Origin: Acrocarpospora corrugata
Lineage (GTDB): Bacteria > Actinomycetota > Actinomycetes > Streptosporangiales > Streptosporangiaceae
Length of the DNA: 64,000 nucleotides
Direction: 5' to 3'
NCBI RefSeq assembly: GCF_009687845.1
Contig: NZ_BLAD01000045.1
Coordinates: 62,001 to 126,000, forward strand
This document shows positions 48,114 through 56,566 of the stretch, piece by piece. The notes beneath the pieces are model-generated. The model saw nothing but the letters and a program-made list of their open reading frames with translations, was not told the origin of the DNA and ran no database searches. Each line of letters opens with the position of its first letter. Within the stretch, counting starts at the first letter, position 1. The translations under genes were made by a program, and so were the position numbers.

Positions 48114-49133
48114 ATGGAAATGCCACGCCCGCTCCTCGCCCTCCCGAAGGCCCACCTGCACCTGCACTTCACCGGCTCGATGCGGCACACGACGCTGATC
48201 GAGCTGGCCGCCGAGCAGGGCGTGCACCTGCCGGACGCGCTGGTCCAGGACTGGCCGCCGCAACTGCGGGCCACCGACGAGCGCGGCTGGTTCCGGTTCC
48301 AGCGGCTGTACGACATCGCCAGGTCGGTGCTGCGCCACCCCGAGGACGTGTACCGGCTGCTCCGCGAGGCGGCCGAGGACGAGCGTGCGGAGGGCTCCCG
48401 CTGGCTGGAGATCCAGGTCGATCCGTCCGGGTACGCCCAGCGCTTCGGCGGCCTGACCGAGACCATGGAACTCATGCTGGACGCCGCCGAGCGGGCCGCC
48501 AAGGCCGTCGGGATCGGGATCGCGGTGATCGTCGCCGCCAACCGCACCCGGCACCCGCTGGACGCGCGCACGCTGGCCCGGCTGGCCGGGCAGTACCGGG
48601 ACAGGGGCGTGGTCGGCTTCGGCCTGTCCAACGACGAGCGGCGCGGCCGGGCCAGGGACTTCGACGGCGCGTTCCGGATCGCCAAGCGGGCCGGCCTGCT
48701 GGCGGTGCCGCACGGCGGCGAGCTGCTGGGCGCGGTCTCGGTGGCCGAGTGCGTGGACGACCTGGACGCCGACCGGGTCGGGCACGGCGTGCGCGCGGCC
48801 GAGAACGCCCGGCTGATGGAGCGGCTGGCCGACCGGCAGATCGCCTGCGAGGTCTGCCCGCTGTCCAACGTCGGCCTCGGCGTGGTCGAGCGGGCCGAGG
48901 ACGTGCCGCTGCGGCGGCTGTTCGACGCGGGCGTGCCGATCGCGCTGGGCGCCGACGACCCGCTGCTGTTCGGCGCCCGGCTGCTCGCCCAGTACGAGCT
49001 GGCCAGGGACGTGTACGGCTTCCGCGACGCCGAACTGGCCGAACTGGCCCGCCAGTCGATCCGCTCCTCGGCGGCCCCGGAGTCGCTGAAGAAGGAACTC
49101 CAGACCGAGATCGACGCCTGGCTGGCGGGCTAG
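48114..49133 (+). CDS. Adenosine deaminase family protein
   Basis: Amidohydrolase-fold metalloenzyme, 339 residues. Zinc and catalytic features are present: HLHLH (residues 14-18), HGGE (proton-donor Glu), RVGHG and the double aspartate GADDPLLF. The position equal to the ribose-contacting Asp of canonical adenosine deaminase (HxHxDG) is Thr here (HLHFTGSM), so substrate preference could differ from adenosine; adenine or another aminopurine is possible. It lies between two sigma-factor/partner pairs and its stop overlaps that of the convergent gene at 49130. Confidence 0.8.
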   Translation: MEMPRPLLALPKAHLHLHFTGSMRHTTLIELAAEQGVHLPDALVQDWPPQLRATDERGWFRFQRLYDIARSVLRHPEDVYRLLREAAEDERAEGSRWLEIQVDPSGYAQRFGGLTETMELMLDAAERAAKAVGIGIAVIVAANRTRHPLDARTLARLAGQYRDRGVVGFGLSNDERRGRARDFDGAFRIAKRAGLLAVPHGGELLGAVSVAECVDDLDADRVGHGVRAAENARLMERLADRQIACEVCPLSNVGLGVVERAEDVPLRRLFDAGVPIALGADDPLLFGARLLAQYELARDVYGFRDAELAELARQSIRSSAAPESLKKELQTEIDAWLAG

Positions 49134-49858
49134 CGCACCGAGTTCCCGATCCGGCGCGCCTCTTCGACCGTCTTGGGCCCTTCGAGCCGGATGCCGACCT
49201 GGCCGCGCTGCCAGATCAGGGTCGGCCCGGACAGCCGGAACTCCTGCGGCGGCCCGGCCCCCGGGCTGTACTGGAGGCCGTGCTGCTGCTGGATCCACAC
49301 CCCGGTGACGCCGTCCACGAACACGTCCTCCGGCCAGGGCGGGCCGAGTTCCTTGCGCCAGAGCTCCTGGAGGCGGCCGTCGTACTGGTCGAGCCGGACG
49401 CCGGGCCAGAACATGGACACCACCCGGCCGCCGTCGGCGACCCTGACGTCGGCGGGGTCGCCGAGCACGGCGGGCACCACCAGCGGGAACCGCACCTGGG
49501 CGCGGGCGTCGGCGAGGGAGACCCGGCGTTCGCCGGGCAGCGGGGAGGGAGATCCGGAGGGCAGCGGGGCGGGCTCGCCCACCCGGATCTCGACGCCGGC
49601 GAAGCGCAGAATGGAGACGACGGCGGCCCGGCCCTGCGGCGTGGCCGCGACCAGCACCACCAGGAAGGCGGCCACGATCGCGATGATCCGGCGCCGGATC
49701 CGAGGCCACCGCCGGACCTGGCGGGCAGGCTCGCGTTCCAAAGTGGCGCGCACGGCGCTGGCGATGGCGGAAGGCGGGCTCGGCTCCGGAACTGCAAGCG
49801 CGTCGCTCAGCGCGCGCAGTTCGTCCTCCAGCTCACTGAAATCATCAGAGGAGTTCAC
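49130..49858 (-). CDS. Membrane-anchored partner of ECF sigma factor
   Basis: 242 residues. The N-terminal ~60 residues are cytoplasmic (DDFSELEDELRALSDALAVP), then a basic stretch and one TM helix (RIIAIVAAFLVVLVAATPQG), a Pro/Ser spacer and an extracytoplasmic domain ending LEGPKTVEEARRIGNSVR. It resembles DUF4367-like extracellular domains of anti-sigma partners. Its start lies inside the 3' end of the sigma gene (14-bp overlap), indicating coupling. Function as an anti-sigma factor is inferred from context. Confidence 0.7.
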   Translation of the reverse strand: MNSSDDFSELEDELRALSDALAVPEPSPPSAIASAVRATLEREPARQVRRWPRIRRRIIAIVAAFLVVLVAATPQGRAAVVSILRFAGVEIRVGEPAPLPSGSPSPLPGERRVSLADARAQVRFPLVVPAVLGDPADVRVADGGRVVSMFWPGVRLDQYDGRLQELWRKELGPPWPEDVFVDGVTGVWIQQQHGLQYSPGAGPPQEFRLSGPTLIWQRGQVGIRLEGPKTVEEARRIGNSVR

Positions 49859-50408
49859 GGCCCACCTCCTCTCGCAGTCGCCGCAGGCCGCGGAAGGTCC
49901 GGGACTTCACCGAACCCACCGGGCAGCCCAGCACCTCGGCGGTCTCGGCTTCCGACAACTGCAAGAAGTACCGGCAGACCACCGCCTCACGTTCCCGATC
50001 AGGCAACCCTCGCACGGCGGCGAGCAGCCGCGAGGACCGGTCGGCGGCCACCACCGCCCCCTCCGGGTCCGCGTCCGGATCGGTGGACCCGCCCTCGGGC
50101 TCCTGCCCGAGCCGGACCGCGAGCTCTGCCCGCCGCCCCCGTGACCTGGTCAGATTGTGCGTCTCGTTGGCGACGATGCGCAGCAGCCACGGCTTGAACG
50201 CCGAATCCCGCCGGAACCCCGACAGATGCCGGTACGCCTTGACGAACGCCTCCTGAACCACGTCCTCGGCCTCATGCCCGGCCCCGAGCAGGTGGGCGGT
50301 CCGGTGCGCGACCGCGCTGTAACGGGCGACCAGCGCCTCGTAGGCGCCCAGATCGCCGGACAACGCGCGGGCGATCGCCTCGTCGTCCTGCATCGGCAGC
50401 GGGGTCAT
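49845..50408 (-). CDS. ECF RNA polymerase sigma factor
   Basis: 187 residues. Region 2: ALVARYSAVAHRTAHLLGAG, HEAEDVVQEAFVKAYRHLSG, FKPWLLRIVANETHNLTRSR. Region 4: LPDREREAVVCRYFLQLSEA and ETAEVLGCPVGSVKSRTFRG. The intervening linker is acidic. A second ATG five codons in could also be the start. It is followed, with overlap, by its putative membrane partner and lies 15 bp downstream of the STAND ATPase genes, possibly in one transcript. Confidence 0.9.
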   Translation of the reverse strand: MTPLPMQDDEAIARALSGDLGAYEALVARYSAVAHRTAHLLGAGHEAEDVVQEAFVKAYRHLSGFRRDSAFKPWLLRIVANETHNLTRSRGRRAELAVRLGQEPEGGSTDPDADPEGAVVAADRSSRLLAAVRGLPDREREAVVCRYFLQLSEAETAEVLGCPVGSVKSRTFRGLRRLREEVGRELL

Positions 50409-50423
50409 CTTCCAGGGGACGGA

Positions 50424-52433
50424 TCAATCGGGAGCGGGAAGATTCCACCGCACAATTCGCGAATTGGGAAGCCCGCCCAGCGCATATCCGACCGCACGTT
50501 CCGGTGGGAACGCCGCACCGTCCTGGTATTCGCGCTCGAACGCGGCGTCGCCCATGGCTGCCCTGGCCCGGCGTTCGGCCTCCAGCCGGGGGCCGGCGAA
50601 CTCGGCCGAGCCGAACTGGGTCAGCCCGAAGCTGTCCCAGATGCGCTGGCCCGCGCCGAGCAGCCGGGCCGCGCGCGGGTGGTCGCCGATGGCGCAGGCG
50701 GTGATCGCGAGCTGGTCGACCGCGATGGCGCTGCTCAGGATGTCGCCGAGCCGCCAGACCGCGCGCAGCCCGGTCCTGGCCAGCCGGTCGGCGGCCACCG
50801 CGTCGCCGCGGCCCAGCTCGACCCGGGAGCGGATGTAGTCGCCGCTGGTCCTGGCCCAGATCTCGCCGGCGTTCTCGCATTCGGCCCGCTGCTCGGCCAT
50901 CAGGGCGCCGGCCCGGTCGTACTGGCCGCGCATGGTCAGCGAGAGGGCCCGCATGGTGACGGCCACCAGGCGGCCGACGTGCCGTCCGCCGGCCTGGTCG
51001 AAGTAGCCGATCGCCTGCTCGACGGCTTCGCCGCCGCGTTCCGGGTCGCCGTTGACCGTCTTCAGCGCGCCCAGGCCGAGGTGGGCGTAGCCCGCGCCGG
51101 CCCAGTCCTGCTGCGCCAGCGCGGCGTCGCAGGCCTCCGCGGTGCGGCGCGCGACCAGCTCCAGGTCGCCCTGGGCGAACGACACCCAGGCGGCGGCCCA
51201 CAGCGCCTTCGTCCTGGCCGGTCCCGGCTTGCTGTTACGTTCCAACGCCCGGTCCAGGTAGTAGCGCCCCTCCCGGATCTCGCCGAGGCAGAACCAGACG
51301 AACCAGAGCGCGCCGACCAGTTCGAGGCCGACCGCGCTGGCGATGCTGTGGTCCAGGGCCAGCCGCAGGTTGGGCAGCTCGCAGCGGACCCAGAGCGCCC
51401 AGCTGAACTGGTTGGGGCCGAACCAGTCGGCGTCGGCCTCCCGGGCCAGAGTGAGGTAGTAGTCCCGGTGCCGGCGGAGCTGGAGTTCCTCCTCGCCGAG
51501 TTCGCGCAGCCAGTCCCGGCCGTACTCGCGGATGGTGTCGAGCATCCGGTAGCGGTCGTCGTCGGCGCGGACGATGGACTTGTCGGCGAGGCGGGCCAGC
51601 AGGCCGGGCACGTTGGCGAGGCGGTCGTCGGCGCAGACCTGCCCGGCCGCGTCCACGTCGAAGGAGCCGGCGAAGACCGACAGCCGGGCCCAGAGCAGCC
51701 GCTCGTCGGGGGTGCACAGCTCGTGGCTCCAGCCCACCGCCGACCGCAGCCCGTCATGCCGCCCGGCACGGCGGCCGCCGCCGAGCAGCGCGAACCGGTC
51801 GTCCAGCCGGTCGGCCAGCTCCTCGGGGGAGAGCGCGCGCAGCCGCCGGGCGGCCAGTTCGAGGGCGAGCGGGATGCCCTCCAGGCGGGCGCAGAGCCGT
51901 ACCACCGCGTCGGTGGGGGTGAACTGGGGCTGCACCGCGACGGCGCGGTCGCAGAACAGGCGCTGGGCGTCGGCGTCGGGGAGCGGTTCGACCCGGTAGA
52001 CGCATTCGGCCGGCAGGCCGAGCGGCTGCCGGCTGGTGGCCAGCAGGCGGACGCCGGGGGCGGCGGCCAGGATCCGGGTGACCAGGTCGCGGGTGGCGCC
52101 GATGAGGTGCTCGCAGGTGTCCAGGACGAGCAGCAGGCGCTGGTCGGCGAGGTGTTCCGCGAGGACGTCGGCCTGCGGGCGGGCCGACTGCTCGCGCAGG
52201 CCCAGCGCGGCGGCGACCGCGTGCGCGAGCAGGTCGCCGTTCTGTTCCGCGGCCAGTTCGGCGAAGTAAACCTGCTCCGGGACGGACGCCGCGGCGCGGA
52301 GGGCGAGCCGGGTCTTGCCGACCCCGCCTGGACCGGTGAGCGTCACCAGCCGGGAGTCGGCGATTAACTGGCTGACCTCGGACAATTCCGTGTCGCGTCC
52401 AACAAAGGTGCTTGTCTCGGCCGGCAGATTCAC
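50424..52433 (-). CDS. STAND (NB-ARC-like) ATPase with helical repeats, copy 2
   Basis: 669 residues. NTPase part: Walker A LTGPGGVGKTRLAL (about 32-45), Walker B LLLVLDTCEHL, ATSRQPLGLPAE sensor and LEGIPLALELAARRL (GxP motif). Then a winged-helix-like GWSHELCTPDERLLWARLSV and a C-terminal TPR-like region to ~640. It resembles the ATPase core of AfsR/LuxR-type (MalT-like) regulators but lacks both a SARP and a LuxR DNA-binding domain. Paralogue of the gene 18 bp upstream. Role unknown; signalling or defence are possibilities. Confidence 0.8.
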   Translation of the reverse strand: MNLPAETSTFVGRDTELSEVSQLIADSRLVTLTGPGGVGKTRLALRAAASVPEQVYFAELAAEQNGDLLAHAVAAALGLREQSARPQADVLAEHLADQRLLLVLDTCEHLIGATRDLVTRILAAAPGVRLLATSRQPLGLPAECVYRVEPLPDADAQRLFCDRAVAVQPQFTPTDAVVRLCARLEGIPLALELAARRLRALSPEELADRLDDRFALLGGGRRAGRHDGLRSAVGWSHELCTPDERLLWARLSVFAGSFDVDAAGQVCADDRLANVPGLLARLADKSIVRADDDRYRMLDTIREYGRDWLRELGEEELQLRRHRDYYLTLAREADADWFGPNQFSWALWVRCELPNLRLALDHSIASAVGLELVGALWFVWFCLGEIREGRYYLDRALERNSKPGPARTKALWAAAWVSFAQGDLELVARRTAEACDAALAQQDWAGAGYAHLGLGALKTVNGDPERGGEAVEQAIGYFDQAGGRHVGRLVAVTMRALSLTMRGQYDRAGALMAEQRAECENAGEIWARTSGDYIRSRVELGRGDAVAADRLARTGLRAVWRLGDILSSAIAVDQLAITACAIGDHPRAARLLGAGQRIWDSFGLTQFGSAEFAGPRLEAERRARAAMGDAAFEREYQDGAAFPPERAVGYALGGLPNSRIVRWNLPAPD

Positions 52434-52451
52434 GCCCGCAGCAAATCACGC

Positions 52452-54428
52452 TCAGGGCCGGGAATCGACCACACCTGTGGAGAAAACCACTCCTTGGGAA
52501 GATATTTCTAACGCATCGTCCAGCCCCACCCGGCGGCCCTTGGCCAGCGCCGCTTCGTACCCCGCGTCCCCCAGGGCGCTCCTGGCCCGGGTCTCACAGG
52601 CCGCGTGCGGCGCGTTGAAATGCCGCGAACCGAACAGTGGCGGCCCGACCGAGCGCCACAGCCGGGCCGCCGCGCCCTGCAGCAGCGCGGCCCCCTCGTG
52701 CTCGCCCGCGTCGGCCGTCACCAGGGCCAGCAGTTCGACGTCGAGCACGGTGCCGACCAGGTCGTTGAAGGTCCGGTTGATCAGCAGCGAGGCGCGGGCC
52801 AGCCGGTCGGCCTCGGCCAGTTCGCCGTTGGCCCAGTGCGCGTACGCCTGGACGTAGTAGGCGTAGGACAGCACCCAGCGTTCGCCGTGCGCCTCGCACT
52901 CCGCCCTGACCTCCCGGCAGCGGGTGGCGCTCTCCTCGAACCGGCCGGTGAAGGCCAGCGCCATGGCGAGTTCGACCTTGCCCATCAGGACCTGGCTGTC
53001 CAGGATGCCGAGCCAGGCGTACTGGTCCAGGGCGTCCTCGAACAGCGGGATGGCGGCGGCGTGGTCGTCGGTGAGCAGGGCGGCGCAGCCGAGCCGGTGC
53101 ACGGCCCTGGCCTTGGCGCGGTTGTCGCCGTGCTCGCGGCACTCGGCCAGCAGGCGGAGCGCGTGTTCGGTGTCGCCGAGCAGCAGGGCGACGTAGCCGC
53201 CGGCCCAGAGCGCCTTGGCCCGCTCGGGCGTGGGCGAGAAGTCCAGCGCCAGGCCCTGCTCCAGCCAGTGCCGGCCCTCGCCGAGGTAGCCGCAGCCGAC
53301 CCAGTAGAACCAGAGCGAGGCGGCCAGCTCCAGGCCGTCCCTGACCTCGCCGGGGATGCTCAGGCAGAACTCCAGGGCGGTGCGCAGGTTGCCGTGCTCC
53401 GACCGGGTTCTGGCGAAGATGGCCTCCTGGTCGGGGCCGAACCACTCGGTCTCGCCGCGGCGGGCCAGCCGCAGGTAGTAGTTCTTGTGGCGGCGGCGGA
53501 GGCGGAAGGTCTCGTCCTCGCCGAGGCGGTGCAGCCACTCCTCGCCGTACTCGCGGACGGTGGCCAGCAGGCGGTAGCGCGAGCCTTCCTCGCGGGTCAG
53601 GATCGAGCGTTCCACCAGGCCGCTGACCAGGTCCAGCACCTCGTGCGGCGGGATGGCCCGGTCGGCGCAGACCTCCTCCACGGCGGCCAGGTCGAAGCAG
53701 CCGGAGAAGACCGAGAGCCGGGCCCACAGTAAGCGCTCGCCAGGCGAGCACAGTTCGTGGCTCCAGCCGATCACCGCGCGCAGGCCGTCCAGCAGCAGGA
53801 ACCGGTCGTCCAGGCCGCGGATGATCTCGGCCACCGACAGGTCGGCGAGGCGGACGGCGGCGAGTTCGATGGCCAGCGGGATGCCGTCGAGGCGCTCGCA
53901 CAGGCCGCCGTCCTCGACCATGGCCCGCCCGGCCCGCTCGTTGAGCAGCGTGATCGCGTCCGCCCTGGCCATCGGGCCGACCACGAACAGGTGCTCCCCC
54001 GCCACGTCCAGGGCCTGCCGGCTGGTCACCAGGACGCGCAGGTCGGGGGCGGCCTTGAGGAGCGTCTCGGCCAGGTGGGCGCAGCCGTCCACCAGCGAGT
54101 CGGCGCCGTCGAGGATCAGTAGCTGGCGGAGGTCGGCCAGGTAGGCGACCAGCACCTCCTCCTGGGACCTGGTGGTCTGGTAGGTGAGCGGCAGCGCGTC
54201 CACCACCGTGTGGCTGAGCAGGTCGGGGTCGCGGACCTTGGCGAGGTCGACCAGGGTGACGCCGTCGGGGAAACTCGCCCGCACGCTCTCGGCGACCACG
54301 ACGGCCAGCCGGGACTTCCCGATGCCGCCGACCCCGGTCAGCGTGACCAGGCGGGACAGGTCCAGGAGTCGCGCGACCTCGGTGAGCTCCGGCCTGCGGC
54401 CGACGAAACCGGCCTGTTCGGCGGACAT
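52452..54428 (-). CDS. STAND (NB-ARC-like) ATPase with helical repeats, copy 1
   Basis: 658 residues, homologous along its whole length to the next gene: Walker A LTGVGGIGKSRLAV, Walker B QLLILDGADSL, LVTSRQALDVAGE, LDGIPLAIELAAVRL, GWSHELCSPGERLLWARLSV, TEWFGPDQ and a TPR-like C-terminus (FGSRHFNAPHAACETRARSA). The usual DNCEH after Walker B is changed to DGADS here, while the downstream copy keeps D-T-C-E-H, so the two have diverged in the catalytic region. No DNA-binding domain. First gene of a likely STAND-STAND-sigma-partner transcript. Confidence 0.8.
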   Translation of the reverse strand: MSAEQAGFVGRRPELTEVARLLDLSRLVTLTGVGGIGKSRLAVVVAESVRASFPDGVTLVDLAKVRDPDLLSHTVVDALPLTYQTTRSQEEVLVAYLADLRQLLILDGADSLVDGCAHLAETLLKAAPDLRVLVTSRQALDVAGEHLFVVGPMARADAITLLNERAGRAMVEDGGLCERLDGIPLAIELAAVRLADLSVAEIIRGLDDRFLLLDGLRAVIGWSHELCSPGERLLWARLSVFSGCFDLAAVEEVCADRAIPPHEVLDLVSGLVERSILTREEGSRYRLLATVREYGEEWLHRLGEDETFRLRRRHKNYYLRLARRGETEWFGPDQEAIFARTRSEHGNLRTALEFCLSIPGEVRDGLELAASLWFYWVGCGYLGEGRHWLEQGLALDFSPTPERAKALWAGGYVALLLGDTEHALRLLAECREHGDNRAKARAVHRLGCAALLTDDHAAAIPLFEDALDQYAWLGILDSQVLMGKVELAMALAFTGRFEESATRCREVRAECEAHGERWVLSYAYYVQAYAHWANGELAEADRLARASLLINRTFNDLVGTVLDVELLALVTADAGEHEGAALLQGAAARLWRSVGPPLFGSRHFNAPHAACETRARSALGDAGYEAALAKGRRVGLDDALEISSQGVVFSTGVVDSRP

Positions 54429-54531
54429 TCACGAATCGTAACCCTCAGACCCGGAGTCGGGGTTCTGAATCATCCGGCGGGGTCGGGGCACTAGACTTCA
54501 CCCACCGCCACCTGCCGTAAACGAGGATCGC

Positions 54532-55263
54532 ATGTCTGGGTATGACCGAGTAGTTCAGCCGGCGGCCGGAGACGAGGCCCTGGAGAACCACCTGGGTGGT
54601 GACGAGGCCAGGAACTACCGGCAGTACGAGTTCGACATGGTCGCGCCGCATGTCGGCAGGTCGATGCTGGAGATCGGGTCCGGGCTCGGCCACTTCGCCG
54701 AGCAGTTCCTGCCCCGGCTGGACCGGCTGGTGGTGAGCGACTTCGATCCGTACTGCGTGGAGCAGTTGGAGAAGCGGTTCGCCGACCGGGACGACATCGA
54801 CGTGCTGCGGTTCGGGCTGCCGACCGCGATCCCGCTGGAGAACAAGGTCGACACCGTGGTGCTGATGAACGTCCTGGAGCACATCGAGGAGGACGTGGCG
54901 GCGCTGCGCTCGCTGGCGGAGGTCACCCAGCCGGGCGGCAAGATCATCATTTGGGTTCCCGGCTACATGCAGCTTTATGGGGACTTCGATCGCAAGGTCG
55001 GGCATGTCACCCGGTACACGCCGGCCACGCTGGGGCGGACCGTCGCGGCGGCCGGGCTGGACGTGGACGTGCTGAAACCGATCAACTTCCTCGGCGGCAT
55101 CGCCTGGTGGCTGGCCGTGCGGCGGGGCGGGGTCGGGTATCCGGATCCCCGGCTGGTCAAGATCTACGACCGGACCGTGGTGCCGACCACGCGGTTCATC
55201 GAGCGGTTCGTCCGGCCGCCGTTCGGGCAGACGGTGTTCTGCGTGGCTCGGGTGCCGTTCTAA
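54532..55263 (+). CDS. Class I SAM-dependent methyltransferase
   Basis: 243 residues. Rossmann-fold motif I is MLEIGSGLGHFAE (about 45-57), followed by LVVSDFDPYCVEQLEKRF (acidic loop), DTVVLMNVLEHIEEDVAALR (motif IV-like) and GGKIIIWVPGYMQLYGDFDR. The C-terminal ~80 residues (HVTRYTPATLGRTVAAAGLD, RFVRPPFGQTVFCVARVPF) fit methyltransferase-11/ubiE-like proteins. Substrate unknown. Divergent from the STAND genes with a ~100-bp promoter gap. Confidence 0.85.
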   Translation: MSGYDRVVQPAAGDEALENHLGGDEARNYRQYEFDMVAPHVGRSMLEIGSGLGHFAEQFLPRLDRLVVSDFDPYCVEQLEKRFADRDDIDVLRFGLPTAIPLENKVDTVVLMNVLEHIEEDVAALRSLAEVTQPGGKIIIWVPGYMQLYGDFDRKVGHVTRYTPATLGRTVAAAGLDVDVLKPINFLGGIAWWLAVRRGGVGYPDPRLVKIYDRTVVPTTRFIERFVRPPFGQTVFCVARVPF

Positions 55264-55329
55264 GATTTCTCACGGATTTCCCACCTTTCTCCGCTGATCA
55301 GCCCAGCATGGGCGGCTTTGCTGAGCGTC

Positions 55330-55827
55330 ATGAAGACGAAGCTCGCCCTCGGCGCCGTCGCCACCGCGGCGGCCGTGATGTTGACCTCGGCCACCGGCGC
55401 CGCCGCTGACCCGGCCGCGCCGGCCGCCGCGATGGCCGTCCCGGCGGGGACGTACACGATCGCCGACTCGCTGCTGACGGCGGACTCGACGCTGCGCGGG
55501 CCGCGCCTGCGCAACCGCTTCAACCGGTGGGTGATCGGCATCCACGGCACCGCGACTGTGCGGGAGAAGAAGGCGTTCGTCCCCTACACCTGGCAGCGCG
55601 GCTCGATCATCGCGAAGGGCGCCGCCACGCTCACCGTGAAGAGCCTCGACGGGGTGACCTGGACCTGGAACACGGCCACCGACACCCGGTTCCGCCGGCT
55701 CGGCGCGAAGGCCGATCTGACCAAGCTGATGGTCGGCGACCGGGTGGTCACCATCGGCGCGCCCGGCACCCCGAACCCGACGGCCGCCGCGGTGTTCGTG
55801 CCCAAGAACAAGGCCGTGGCCAGCTAA
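55330..55827 (+). CDS. Small secreted hypothetical protein
   Basis: 165 residues from the ATG at 55330 (MKTKLALGAVATAAAVMLTS). A signal peptide (cleavage near AAA-DPA) precedes a ~125-residue mature domain rich in Thr, Arg and Val (YTIADSLLTADSTLRGPRLR, TVKSLDGVTWTWNTATDTRF, LMVGDRVVTIGAPG) that looks all-beta. It resembles DUF5666-type small exported OB/beta-barrel proteins, but that is a guess. It precedes the two-component system by 52 bp and could be linked to it. Confidence 0.65.
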   Translation: MKTKLALGAVATAAAVMLTSATGAAADPAAPAAAMAVPAGTYTIADSLLTADSTLRGPRLRNRFNRWVIGIHGTATVREKKAFVPYTWQRGSIIAKGAATLTVKSLDGVTWTWNTATDTRFRRLGAKADLTKLMVGDRVVTIGAPGTPNPTAAAVFVPKNKAVAS

Positions 55828-55879
55828 AAGGGACATATGGGGCTTCTCTCCCTGCGGAAGCGCCATACTTATCTCAGCC

Positions 55880-56566
55880 ATGAGTGAGACCAGAATCCTC
55901 GTCGTCGAGGACGAACCGAACATCCGAGACATCGTCGATGTCGCGCTCCGCTTCCACGGCTTCAGCGTGACCGCGGTGGCCAACGGGCGGGACGCGCTGC
56001 GCGAATACGCCGTCCGGCGACCGGATCTCATCGTCCTCGATGTCATGCTGCCCGACCTCGACGGGTTCGAGGTGTGCCGCCGGATCCGCTACGAAGGCGG
56101 GCAGACTCCGGTGATCTTCCTGACCGCGCGGGACGCCGTCTCGGACACCGTACGCGGGCTGACCATGGGCGCAGACGACTACGTCACCAAGCCGTTCTCG
56201 GTCGAGGCGCTGGTGGCCAGGGTCCGGGCCGTGCTGCGCCGGACCAGCGTGCCCGACGCCGACGACCGGCCTTCCGGGGACGTGCTCAGGGTCGCCGACC
56301 TGGAGCTGGACGAGGCGCGCTGGGAGGTCAGGCGGGGCGGCGTCCGGGTGGACCTGAGCCCGACCGAGTTCCGGCTGCTCGCGTTCATGATGGAGCATCC
56401 GGGGCTGGTGCTGACCAAACGGCAGCTGCTGGACCAGGTGTGGGGGTACGGCGGGTCGTCGCAGGTGCTGGAGACCTACATCTCCTACCTGCGCAGGAAA
56501 CTCGATCCGCTCGGTCCGCCGCTGATCCACACCCAGCGGGGTGTGGGGTACGCCTTGCGGCCGTAA
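55880..56566 (+). CDS. OmpR/PhoB-family response regulator
   Basis: 228 residues. The receiver domain has the acidic pair Glu10/Asp11, phospho-acceptor Asp54 (LIVLDVMLPDLDGFEV), Thr in IFLTARD and Lys in DDYVTKPFS. The C-terminal winged-helix DNA-binding domain (LELDEARWEVRRGGVRVDLS, PTEFRLLAFMMEHPGLVLTK, VLETYISYLRRKLDPL, RGVGYALRP) is PhoB-like. The stop overlaps the kinase start by one base (TAATG). Confidence 0.95.
   Translation: MSETRILVVEDEPNIRDIVDVALRFHGFSVTAVANGRDALREYAVRRPDLIVLDVMLPDLDGFEVCRRIRYEGGQTPVIFLTARDAVSDTVRGLTMGADDYVTKPFSVEALVARVRAVLRRTSVPDADDRPSGDVLRVADLELDEARWEVRRGGVRVDLSPTEFRLLAFMMEHPGLVLTKRQLLDQVWGYGGSSQVLETYISYLRRKLDPLGPPLIHTQRGVGYALRP

Noticed and set aside
47556-49709. 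Extension of the 46962-47555 frame upstream to 49709
   Set aside because: It runs through the sigma factor and the deaminase genes out of frame; the real start is the ATG at 47555 that overlaps the sigma-factor stop.
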